From NCBI GenBank assembly GCA_934277845.1, contig CAKQVV010000041.1, forward strand, positions 1-12,264: DNA of 12,264 bases, written 5' to 3'. Below the pieces are notes generated by a model. It saw nothing but the letters and a program-made list of their open reading frames with translations, did no database searches and had not been told where the DNA came from. Numbering within the stretch: position 1 is the stretch's first letter; every line of letters starts with the position of its first letter. This document shows positions 1 through 7,540 of this stretch, piece by piece. The translations under genes were made by a program, and so were the position numbers. The DNA comes from an uncultured Clostridia bacterium. Lineage in GTDB: Bacteria > Bacillota > Clostridia > Christensenellales > Pumilibacteraceae.

Positions 1-326
1 CGTAGAATACAGAGTAGTTGCGGACGGTAACCACAACGCGGCAGACGGCGGCGAAGTTGAAGTCACGATCGCAAAAGCGGACGCAACCGTAACCGTAGTG
101 CCTACCGCAAAGACCGGACTTGAATACAACGGCGAAGCGCAGGAACTTACCAACGCGGGCACGGTGGTCGGCGGCAAAATGCAGTATAAAGTCGGCGACG
201 GAGCGTTCGGCGAGAATATCCCCACGGCAACGAACGCCGGAACTTATACCGTAGAATACAGAGTAGTTGCGGACGGTAACCACAACGCGGCAGACGGCGG
301 CGAAGTTGAAGTCACGATCGCAAAAG
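1..326 (+). repeat. Direct repeat of an Ig-like module (77 bp identical, period 249 bp)
   Basis: Bases 1-77 and 250-326 are identical, with a period of 249 bp (83 codons), so the repeat is in frame and encodes the end of one Ig-like domain twice. The left copy is cut by the window edge, so the identity may extend further and more copies probably lie upstream. A third, diverged copy follows at about 345-580. Confidence 0.9.
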
Positions 327-2968
327 TCGATATGGTTATCACTCACCCCACGGCAAAAACCGGACTTGTCTACAACGGAGATGCTCAGGAAGTTGTCAAC
401 AAAGGCAGCGTTATTGGCGGCAAAATTGAATTCTTTAACAATGCCGACGACACTTGGAGCGAAAATCCCCCGACGAAAACCAACGCCGGCAATTATCAAT
501 ATCGTTACAGAGTAGTTGCTGATAAAAACCACAACGAGATTACCGAAGAATACAGAGTAAGTTTCAAAATTGCCAAAATGTCGAACTCGGTCAAGTTCGA
601 CACGGCGAGTATGGACGTGACTTATCCCGTCGTTCCCGCGCCCAAGGCGACGGCGACTTTCGGCGAAATCATCTATACCTACGCGACCGTAGCGAACAAG
701 GATAACGCGGAAGCCTATGGCGACTGGAACACTATCGTTTCTGCGGGCGCGGGCAAGCAGTACTATTGCAAAGCGACCGCTGCGGGCGACAATAACCACG
801 AAAGCGCTGCCGAAATAAGACTGTTCACCGTTCATAAGGGAGCCAGCGCTATCAGCGAGTTCGAACTCACCGCCGCGACATTAAAGTGCGGCAACGCGCT
901 CGGTTACACCGTGAACGTTACCGGCGGCGACGCGGTTATAAAATATTCGAGCGGTGAGAACGGACAGTACGAATACGCGACGCTCAACGACCTTCTCGCG
1001 GCGATGCTCAAAGCCGACCCGACCAACGCTATCGGCAACGGCTTTACCTATTGGGTAAAAGCGTTCGTATCCGAAAACGAATTCTATCTCGGCGCACAGA
1101 GCGACGCACGTTCGTTTGTGCTCTATCACGACTTCGATGACGGCGTTTGCAAGGGTTGCGGACACGCTCAGACCGGTATCAGCTACGGCGAAACCGAAAC
1201 CGAGGCTTACGTTACCGGTTACAGCGGCAACCACTCGACGGAAGTCTATATCCTCGCCGAGTATAACGGCAAGCCCGTTACATACATCAATTATACGGTT
1301 GACGAAAAAGGCAATATATCCACTCCGTTCAAGGAAAGAACAACAATCACGAAGGTTGTTTTGCCGTCGAGCATTACCGTATTGAAGGGCTATGCGTTCT
1401 TTGGCTGCTCCGCGCTCGAATATCTTGCCATGCCCGGAGTGACGACGTTTGAAGATGTTAACAATCTCACGTTCTGCTACAATCTTAAAACACTTATCGT
1501 TCACGACGGGCTGGCGATTAGCAATCAGCAATTGCAGTCTGCAGACGATACGAAAAACGGCATTACGAACGTTTACGTCGACGGCACTACCGCGGTTAAT
1601 TTCTCCGCGCCCGCCGTCAACAAACTCGTCGGCAATATTTTCTACAAGGGCGACGCAGTAAAGTGCTTTACCTGGAAATTCGACGAGAACGGCGAAATCA
1701 AAACCGGTCCCGTAAAGCATAATTACGTCGACGGTAAGTGCTCCGTGTGCGGCGTCTATATGCTCGAATACGCCTACGATTCCGCGAATGAGTCCTATTA
1801 CGTCAAAGGCTTTGCCGCCGGAGTAAACGAGGGAAACGTCGTAATCGTCGAGAAGTATAACGACGGTACCAACGGCGAGCACCCCGTGACCTACGTTGCG
1901 GCAAATGCGTTTGCGAACAAGACCGAAATCAGGCGCGTGATTATGCCGTCGGTTACCGACCTGGGCGGTATGTCGTTCTTTAACTGTCAGAACCTCGAAT
2001 ACGTCGATATGCGCGGAGTGACTTATATTTCCTACGCGAATAAGGACGAGAGCGGCAACGCGAAACGCCCCGACGGCTCGGTTGAATCCAACAACAACTT
2101 CCTTAACTGTTTCAATCTCAAAACGGTTATCGTAGGCAACGGCTATCGCGCCGACGCGCAGCAGTTTGCGACAACCGATATGTCGGCGTACAGCAAAGCC
2201 GTACTGTATGTAAACGGCACTTCCGCCGCGCAGATGAATGTTAACGACAGAATAATCGACTGCAACGTGTATTACCTCGGCAACGGCACCGATTGCCTTA
2301 CCTGGTGCGAAGAGGACGGCGAAATCAAGACCGGGCCCAAGCATACTTACGGTGCTGACGGCAAGTGTACCCTGTGCCAAACCGACAGCGGAGTGGAGTA
2401 CGCTTACGATTCGATCAATAAGGCCTACTATGTGAAAGGGCTTAAAACGGGTGTAACCGTGCAGGAAGTCGTAATCGTCGAGAAGTATAACGACGGTACC
2501 AACGGCGAGCACCCCGTGACCTACGTTGCGGCAAATGCGTTTGCGAACAAGACCGAAATCAGGCGCGTGATTATGCCGTCGGTTACCGACCTGGGCGGTA
2601 TGTCGTTCTTTAACTGTCAGAACCTCGAATACGTCGATATGCGCGGAGTGACTTATATTTCCTACGCGAATAAGGACGAGAGCGGCAACGCGAAACGCCC
2701 CGACGGCTCGGTTGATTCCAACAACAACTTCCTTAACTGTTTCAATCTTAAAACGGTTATCGTAGGCAACGGCTATCGCGCCGACGCGCAGCAGTTCGTT
2801 ACCACCGACTCGGGACAGGTGAACAAAGCCGACCTCTACGTTTACGGTACGGACGCGCCTTCCACGAACGGCAATGACAAATTGCTTACCGGCAAAGTCT
2901 ACTACTACAGCGAGAGCAAAGCGGCAAACGCATGGCATTACGAGGGCGGCATTGCAACGCTTTGGTAA
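2..2968 (+). CDS. Large Ig-like / leucine-rich-repeat surface protein, 5' end missing
   Basis: The frame is open from the first complete codon, so about 988 C-terminal residues are visible; a GTG at 98 is only an internal Val. Residues 1-193 hold Ig-like repeats of about 83 residues (YNGxAQ, PTxTNAGTY and NHN motifs), a more degenerate repeat follows to about 285, then a linker. From about residue 393 come three related modules of about 210 residues containing BspA-type LRR_5 units (for example AFANKTEIRRVIMPSVTDL). CxxC knuckles (CKGC, CSVC, CTLC) sit before the first module and at the two module junctions. The protein ends in a WHY...TLW cap, with no LPXTG or membrane anchor at the C terminus. 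Such proteins are exported adhesin-like surface proteins of clostridia and Bacteroidota; ligand and function here are unknown. The signal peptide lies upstream of the window. A hairpin follows the gene, so it is probably a transcription unit separate from the sugar operon. Confidence 0.85.
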   Translation, partial: VEYRVVADGNHNAADGGEVEVTIAKADATVTVVPTAKTGLEYNGEAQELTNAGTVVGGKMQYKVGDGAFGENIPTATNAGTYTVEYRVVADGNHNAADGGEVEVTIAKVDMVITHPTAKTGLVYNGDAQEVVNKGSVIGGKIEFFNNADDTWSENPPTKTNAGNYQYRYRVVADKNHNEITEEYRVSFKIAKMSNSVKFDTASMDVTYPVVPAPKATATFGEIIYTYATVANKDNAEAYGDWNTIVSAGAGKQYYCKATAAGDNNHESAAEIRLFTVHKGASAISEFELTAATLKCGNALGYTVNVTGGDAVIKYSSGENGQYEYATLNDLLAAMLKADPTNAIGNGFTYWVKAFVSENEFYLGAQSDARSFVLYHDFDDGVCKGCGHAQTGISYGETETEAYVTGYSGNHSTEVYILAEYNGKPVTYINYTVDEKGNISTPFKERTTITKVVLPSSITVLKGYAFFGCSALEYLAMPGVTTFEDVNNLTFCYNLKTLIVHDGLAISNQQLQSADDTKNGITNVYVDGTTAVNFSAPAVNKLVGNIFYKGDAVKCFTWKFDENGEIKTGPVKHNYVDGKCSVCGVYMLEYAYDSANESYYVKGFAAGVNEGNVVIVEKYNDGTNGEHPVTYVAANAFANKTEIRRVIMPSVTDLGGMSFFNCQNLEYVDMRGVTYISYANKDESGNAKRPDGSVESNNNFLNCFNLKTVIVGNGYRADAQQFATTDMSAYSKAVLYVNGTSAAQMNVNDRIIDCNVYYLGNGTDCLTWCEEDGEIKTGPKHTYGADGKCTLCQTDSGVEYAYDSINKAYYVKGLKTGVTVQEVVIVEKYNDGTNGEHPVTYVAANAFANKTEIRRVIMPSVTDLGGMSFFNCQNLEYVDMRGVTYISYANKDESGNAKRPDGSVDSNNNFLNCFNLKTVIVGNGYRADAQQFVTTDSGQVNKADLYVYGTDAPSTNGNDKLLTGKVYYYSESKAANAWHYEGGIATLW
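1838..2166 (+). repeat. Near-identical intragenic repeat, copy 1
   Basis: This 329-bp stretch recurs 630 bp (210 codons) downstream with only two differences: A at 2086 versus T at 2716 (Glu to Asp) and C at 2119 versus T at 2749 (silent). It encodes the LRR core of the second module, from VVIVEKYNDG to ADAQQF. Flanking sequence of the same modules is clearly diverged, so the identity ends abruptly at both sides. Confidence 0.95.
2468..2796 (+). repeat. Near-identical intragenic repeat, copy 2
   Basis: Second copy of the 329-bp segment, in frame and 630 bp after the first. It encodes the LRR core of the third and last module. Outside the copy the two modules still align as proteins (YAYDS, YYVKG, GEIKTGP) but not closely as DNA. 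Confidence 0.95.
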
Positions 2969-3001
2969 AATGCGAGAGTAAAAACAAAAATTAAACGAGG
3001 A

Positions 3002-3065
3002 AAATGCGCTTTCCGCGGTCGACTACAAAAAGCGGCGGCGGGAAGCGTATTTGTCTTTATAATTA
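3002..3065 (+). terminator. Hairpin with T-rich tail after the large surface-protein gene
   Basis: Bases 3002-3016 pair with 3038-3052 in a 15-bp stem (two G-T wobbles, the rest Watson-Crick, core CGCTTTCCGC with GCGGGAAGCG) around a 21-nt loop. A T-rich but interrupted tail follows (TTTGTCTTTAT). The position, 34 bp after the stop of the surface-protein gene and before the lipoprotein ribosome binding site, fits an intrinsic terminator. The imperfect tail and long loop also allow a leaky terminator or a leader structure of the downstream operon. Confidence 0.55.
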
Positions 3066-3075
3066 CAGATGCGAT

Positions 3076-3082
3076 AAAGGAG
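3076..3082 (+). promoter_or_regulatory. Ribosome binding site deciding the lipoprotein start
   Basis: AAAGGAG lies 5 nt before the ATG at 3088. An in-frame ATG at 3004 would add 28 residues lacking signal character and would start within the hairpin stem, so 3088 is the better start. Confidence 0.85.
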
Positions 3083-3087
3083 CAACG

Positions 3088-4068
3088 ATGAACGGAAAAC
3101 TTAAAAAAATCGCGATATGCATGCTTTGTCTGATACTTATTATCCCCGCGTTCGCGCTGGTCGGGTGCGGCGAAAAAGAGGAAGAAAAGCCGACGGTTAC
3201 GATTACTTTCGCGCAGAACGGAGCGACGAAAGCCGTGATATCGGTGGTTTCGGGCGAGAAAATCGACCCGTCCGCCATCGCCGCGCCTGCGATCGAAAAG
3301 GACGGCTGCGTCACCGAGTGGGACTTCGATTTCGACTTGCCGGTCACCGAAAGCCGCACGGTAAGCACGGTGAGTTACACCGAAGGCTTGACTTTTTCAA
3401 AGTCGCTCAAGGGCGGCGAGTACGTAGTTACCGGTTACACGGGGCAGTCGGAAGAAGTTTTCATGCCCGATTTTTACCGCGAAAAACCGGTCGCTTCGAT
3501 AAGAGCCGAAGCGTTCAAGGACAACGAAACGATCGTTTCCGTGCGTTTCCCCGCTTCGCTTGTTTCTATCGGCGAAGAGGCGTTCAAGGCTTGCGTAAAC
3601 CTCGGTAGCGTGAATTTTCCCGACACCGTCACGACCTTGGGTGCTTCGGCGTTCGCAGAGTGCGAGGGGCTGGAAGAGTTTGCGTTCCCGAAAAACATAA
3701 CGATAGTTTCGTCGCGCGTGGTACAGGGGTGTTATTTTGATTTCGTCGCCGTACCCGAAGGCGTAACCGCGATAGAAGCGTATGCGTTTGCGTGTAAGGC
3801 TACGACCATAGTTATGCCCGCTTCGCTCCGCAGAATAGAGGAACTGGGGATTTGGGCGAACCTTACGACGATTTACTACGCCGGCGAGGACTACCGCTGG
3901 GAAACGGTGACGATATCGGACGTGCCGTACACTAACAACGGGATTACTTTTTCGGCGAAGTCCGTCGCCACCGAGCGCGCGACCGTGTATTTCTACTCGG
4001 AAACCGTTCCGACTAAATCGGGCAACTACTGGCATTACGTTGCGGGAGTACCTACGGTATGGGCGTAA
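3088..4068 (+). CDS. LRR_5 (BspA-like) surface lipoprotein
   Basis: The protein has 326 residues. It opens with a lipoprotein signal peptide: Lys-rich start (KLKK), hydrophobic core (residues 8-25) and lipobox ALVGC with the lipidated Cys at 27, then an acidic linker (EKEEEK). Residues about 35-95 resemble a beta-grasp InlB/Flg_new-type repeat (VSGEKID, followed by EWDFDFD). From about 140 come six LRR_5 units of 22-23 residues, such as IGEEAFKACVNLGSVNFP, then a C-terminal cap (YFYSE...NYWHY...TVWA). The mature protein should sit on the outer face of the membrane. Its last 10 nt overlap the beta-helix gene, making it the first gene of the fucose/galactosyl-HexNAc operon. A role in glycan or substrate-surface capture is inferred from context only; no ligand can be read from the sequence. 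It shares fold and C-terminal cap with the preceding surface protein. Confidence 0.9.
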   Translation: MNGKLKKIAICMLCLILIIPAFALVGCGEKEEEKPTVTITFAQNGATKAVISVVSGEKIDPSAIAAPAIEKDGCVTEWDFDFDLPVTESRTVSTVSYTEGLTFSKSLKGGEYVVTGYTGQSEEVFMPDFYREKPVASIRAEAFKDNETIVSVRFPASLVSIGEEAFKACVNLGSVNFPDTVTTLGASAFAECEGLEEFAFPKNITIVSSRVVQGCYFDFVAVPEGVTAIEAYAFACKATTIVMPASLRRIEELGIWANLTTIYYAGEDYRWETVTISDVPYTNNGITFSAKSVATERATVYFYSETVPTKSGNYWHYVAGVPTVWA

Positions 4069-5384
4069 GACAAAACAGAATAGACGTTTCCTGCCTTGAC
4101 TACGGCGAACATAAACCGTATAAGGACGGCGCAATCCGCACGGAAACACTCGAGTACGCGCTGAAAAATTATCGCGAGATTTATATTCCCGCGGGCAAGT
4201 ATTATGTCGACCGATCGCTGATAATCGGCTCGGACACGAAGATTATTGCCGACGAAAACGCGGAAATTATCCTCGTAAAAGGAGTGAAAACCCTGCTTAT
4301 CCGCAACGAAAGCGTGATCGACGGCTCGTATGCCGAGATTGCGGACGGAGCACCGGTTGATCGAAATATTACGATAATCGGCGGTGTGTGGGGCGAAGAG
4401 AATACCGAGCGGCTCGGCTACGGCAAAACCGGTTGCTACGACGAAGCGGACAGTTTTCACGGCGTGTCGGCCTGCATGTTCATGAGCGGCGTAAAGGGGC
4501 TTACGATAGGAAACATCACGTTTGTTAGTACCGCGGGCTTTGCCTGTCAGGTGGGGCGGATAGAGGACTTTCGGATAGAAAATCTACGCTTCGACGGGTG
4601 CTTTGCGGACGGACTGCACGTCGGCGGCGAGGTAAGGCGCGGCGTGATAAAGAATCTTTCCGGGCATACCGAGGACGACCTTGTTGCGCTGAACGCTTAC
4701 GACTGGGACGATTCGTCCATAAATTTCGGACCGATTGAAGATCTCGTCGTGGACGGCGTAAAAGCGGCGGGCGGCGAGAATGCTCACAAGTCGTTTCGTA
4801 TTCAGCCGGGTGTGTACCCGTACCCACGCGGCGGCGCGGAGGACTGCTATATAAAGAACCTTACCGTCCGCAACGTAACGGGCGTGACCACTTTCAAAAT
4901 GTACTTGCAAACCCCCGCGTACACGGATAAACCCGAAAAGCCCGTGGGAGTGGGAAGTATAGAAAACGTAACGTTTGAAAACGTGACTGCGGACACGACT
5001 TCGCCCGTCGACCGTCAGCCGAATTACCTCGGCGGCGACCCGATAACAGGCAACTTCGCGACTTTCGAGGTGGGGAGCAACGTTCGCAGGCTGGCGTTCC
5101 GTAACGTCCGCGTTTCGCTTGACAGACAAAAATACCCGAACTCTTACTTTATGACTGCAGGACCGAAATCGCAGTATGTCGCGGAGAAAAAACTCGAACT
5201 TTTCGACCCGTACGTCGTTTGCGAAGTATCGGGAGTAACTTATGACGGCGTGATTATAAACGGCGAAACGATCGATGATCTCGCGCCGTACGTCAAAGAA
5301 ATCGTATTCGACGGACTGTACCCGACAGATTTACCGTTCGGGCGCGGCAAAATAACTTCGATAACCAAGGAGAAACTACAATGA
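4059..5384 (+). CDS. Right-handed parallel beta-helix protein, probable GH28-related glycosidase
   Basis: This 441-residue protein has no signal peptide, so it is probably cytoplasmic. The N terminus resembles pectate-lyase-superfamily entry segments (aromatic-rich, IYIPAGKYYVDRSL). The rest is a ladder of beta-helix rungs with recurring IxNLxxxN/VxFENVTAD patterns. Asp184 (in FADGLHV) and the pair Asp206-Asp207 (in HTEDDLVALNAYDW) have nearly the spacing of the three catalytic Asp residues of GH28 polygalacturonases, and Arg247 (FRIQPG) could play the RIK role; this alignment is from memory. Family assignment is therefore GH28-related or another beta-helix glycosidase such as GH110. The substrate is unknown; context suggests removal of a side sugar before GH95 and GH112 act. 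The start overlaps the lipoprotein gene by 10 nt, with GGGAG at 4044-4048. The end overlaps the next gene as ATGA. Confidence 0.8.
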   Translation: MGVRQNRIDVSCLDYGEHKPYKDGAIRTETLEYALKNYREIYIPAGKYYVDRSLIIGSDTKIIADENAEIILVKGVKTLLIRNESVIDGSYAEIADGAPVDRNITIIGGVWGEENTERLGYGKTGCYDEADSFHGVSACMFMSGVKGLTIGNITFVSTAGFACQVGRIEDFRIENLRFDGCFADGLHVGGEVRRGVIKNLSGHTEDDLVALNAYDWDDSSINFGPIEDLVVDGVKAAGGENAHKSFRIQPGVYPYPRGGAEDCYIKNLTVRNVTGVTTFKMYLQTPAYTDKPEKPVGVGSIENVTFENVTADTTSPVDRQPNYLGGDPITGNFATFEVGSNVRRLAFRNVRVSLDRQKYPNSYFMTAGPKSQYVAEKKLELFDPYVVCEVSGVTYDGVIINGETIDDLAPYVKEIVFDGLYPTDLPFGRGKITSITKEKLQ

Positions 5385-7540
5385 GCAAAGGCAGATTTAC
5401 CATACCGACCGACGAGAGTTTCGTTGAAGGAACCGAAATTATAGCAAAGAAGTGGGGCGCCGACGCGGTGCGAAATTGCGACGGTACACGGCTTCCGAAA
5501 AACCCGGGACAGTTCGGAAAAGTCTATAACACTTATTTCGTCGTGCGCGGTGACAACGAGTGGGCGCGAAAGCATCCCGAGGAGGCTCAGCGTATTTTCC
5601 TATTGTCGGAGCGCAGACTCGCGACCGAAAAAACGCTGAAAATCGCAATAATGAAAGGGTTTTTGAAAGACGAGTTCGCCCCCGACTATTCGTATCTTAA
5701 CCTCTGGCAAGTTTACGACCGCACTACCGGCGAGGAAGTCGCGCGGGAGAAGTGGCGCGCGGACGAAAAGTCGGGCGTAGTCACGATCGACGGCGCCGCG
5801 GCGTTCCACGAGTATACGGTCACTTTCCTTGCTCGCGTGACCTGGCACCCGGTGCAGATTTACAACTACTTAACTAACGAATGGACTTGCGAAAAGCAAC
5901 TCACTTACGATCCGGCGTTCCCCGCGACCAAGGAGTACGTCAAGCGGCACATGCGCGAGTGGTGCGAGCAAAACCCCGAAACGGACGTGGTGCGTTTCAC
6001 GACTTTTCTTTACCAGTTCACGCTGATTTTCAACGACCTCGGCAAGGAAAAGCAAGTCGAATGGTTCGGTTACGCGCAGACCGCCAACCCGATACTTATC
6101 GCGGACTTCGGGAAAGAGAGCGGGATCGCGCTCAGCGCCGAGGACTTCGTGGACAGTGGCTACTACAACAACTGCTTCCGCACGCCAACCGAAAAGTTCA
6201 GAAAGTATATGGACTTCGTGGAAAAGTTTGTAAGCAAAACCATCGGCGAACTCGTGGCGATCGTTCACGAGTACGGAAAGGAGGCGATGATGTTTTTAGG
6301 TGACGACTGGATCGGCTCGGAGCCATACGGCGAGCATTTCAAGGACATGAATCTCGACGCGGTGGTCGGCTCGATCGGCGGCGGCGTGACCGTGCGCATG
6401 CTGTCAGAAATCCCCGCGGTCAGATACCGCGAGGGCAGATTTTTACCGTACTTTTTTCCCGACACGTTCTTCCCCGGCAACGAGGACAACGCCGTAGCCG
6501 AACTCAACCGCAACTGGCGCACCGCCCGCCGCGCGATCATGCGCAAGCCTATCGACAGAATGGGCTTCGGCGGGTATCTGTCGCTCGCGGCTTCGTTTCC
6601 GAAGTTCGTGGACAGGGTGGCGGAAATCGCCGACGAATTCCGCACGATTTACGAGGCGGTGGACGGCAGGAAACCGTACTGCCGGCTCAAAGTCGCGCTG
6701 CTTAATGCCTGGGGCAAAAAGCGCAGTTGGATGAGCCACATGTGCGCTCACGAACTTTGGTATCAGCAGATCTATTCCTATCAGGGCATTTTAGAGTCGA
6801 TTTCCGGGCTCCCCGTCGATATCGAGTTTCTGTCGTTCGATGATGTTCTCGGCGGCGTACCGAATGATATCGACGTGATAATCAACGCCGGCGACGCTTA
6901 TACCGCGTTTTCGGGCGGCGACGCTTGGCGCGACGAAAGACTTCTGGTCGCGATAAGAAAGTTCGTCTATGACGGCGGCGGTTTTATCGGCGTGGGCGAA
7001 CCCACCGCGTGCGAGGGCAACGGCAGATTTTTCAGACTTGCGGACGTCATGGGCGTGGACGAGGAAATCGGTTTTACGCTGCCGATCGACAAGTACAATA
7101 TAAATAAGGTCAGTCACCCGCTTACCGACGGGCTTGGCAAAGTCGATTACGGCGAGGACAAGAAGAATATCTACGCGCTGGACGGCGCGAAAGTGCTGGA
7201 CATCGCGATAAGCGACCGCTTCCGTCGCAACGTGAACGTCGGCGAAGTCAAAATGGCTGTGAACGAGTACGGCAAGGGCAGAAGTTTTTATATCACCGGT
7301 CTGCCGTACAGTTTCGGGAACTCGCGGCTTCTCTACAAGGCGATGTGCTGGGCGGCGAATAAGGATCTTAACGTCGCGTACTCGTCAAACCCCGCGACCG
7401 AGTGCAACTATTACCCCGAAGCAGGCAAGTACGCCGTCGTGAACAATTCGGATGAAACGCAGATCACGGACTTTTTCGACGTGAACGGAAATAAACGCAA
7501 TATCGAACTGAAACCCATGGAAATAATATGGCTGAAATAA
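5381..7540 (+). CDS. gnpA: 1,3-beta-galactosyl-N-acetylhexosamine phosphorylase (GH112)
   Basis: The 719-residue protein is recognisably GH112 over its full length: GRFTIPTDESF at the start, WGADAVRNCDGT, HEYTVTFLA, DVVRFTTFLYQFTL, then MMFLGDDWIGSEPY. Family enzymes phosphorolyse Gal-beta-1,3-GlcNAc (lacto-N-biose) or Gal-beta-1,3-GalNAc (galacto-N-biose) to galactose-1-phosphate and the free HexNAc in the cytoplasm; a minority use Gal-beta-1,4-Rha. Asp308 matches the general acid (Asp313 of the Bifidobacterium longum enzyme). The acceptor-site motif HPVQIYN has Val158 and Asn162 where that enzyme has Val162 and Asn166, as I recall it, which favours HexNAc over rhamnose. The TIM barrel is followed by a glutamine-amidotransferase-like middle domain (DVIINAGDAYTAF, GGGFIGVGEP) and a small C-terminal beta domain. 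AAGGAG at 5367-5372 lies 8 nt before the ATG. No signal peptide. The start shares ATGA with the beta-helix gene, and the end overlaps the GH95 gene by 13 nt. Confidence 0.93.
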   Translation: MSKGRFTIPTDESFVEGTEIIAKKWGADAVRNCDGTRLPKNPGQFGKVYNTYFVVRGDNEWARKHPEEAQRIFLLSERRLATEKTLKIAIMKGFLKDEFAPDYSYLNLWQVYDRTTGEEVAREKWRADEKSGVVTIDGAAAFHEYTVTFLARVTWHPVQIYNYLTNEWTCEKQLTYDPAFPATKEYVKRHMREWCEQNPETDVVRFTTFLYQFTLIFNDLGKEKQVEWFGYAQTANPILIADFGKESGIALSAEDFVDSGYYNNCFRTPTEKFRKYMDFVEKFVSKTIGELVAIVHEYGKEAMMFLGDDWIGSEPYGEHFKDMNLDAVVGSIGGGVTVRMLSEIPAVRYREGRFLPYFFPDTFFPGNEDNAVAELNRNWRTARRAIMRKPIDRMGFGGYLSLAASFPKFVDRVAEIADEFRTIYEAVDGRKPYCRLKVALLNAWGKKRSWMSHMCAHELWYQQIYSYQGILESISGLPVDIEFLSFDDVLGGVPNDIDVIINAGDAYTAFSGGDAWRDERLLVAIRKFVYDGGGFIGVGEPTACEGNGRFFRLADVMGVDEEIGFTLPIDKYNINKVSHPLTDGLGKVDYGEDKKNIYALDGAKVLDIAISDRFRRNVNVGEVKMAVNEYGKGRSFYITGLPYSFGNSRLLYKAMCWAANKDLNVAYSSNPATECNYYPEAGKYAVVNNSDETQITDFFDVNGNKRNIELKPMEIIWLK

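Noticed and set aside
881..2938. 685-codon open frame on the minus strand
   Set aside because: It is antisense to the LRR surface protein. It repeats its own residues exactly where the plus-strand repeats lie, has no recognisable domain, and arises because the coding strand rarely uses TTA, CTA or TCA codons.
3058..3063. TATAAT as a promoter -10 for the operon
   Set aside because: No -35-like hexamer at 15-18 nt upstream (the region is GCGGCGG), and no extended -10.
3004..3087. Upstream ATG extending the lipoprotein
   Set aside because: The extension would bury the signal peptide and lipobox, and lies in the hairpin; the ATG at 3088 has the better ribosome binding site.
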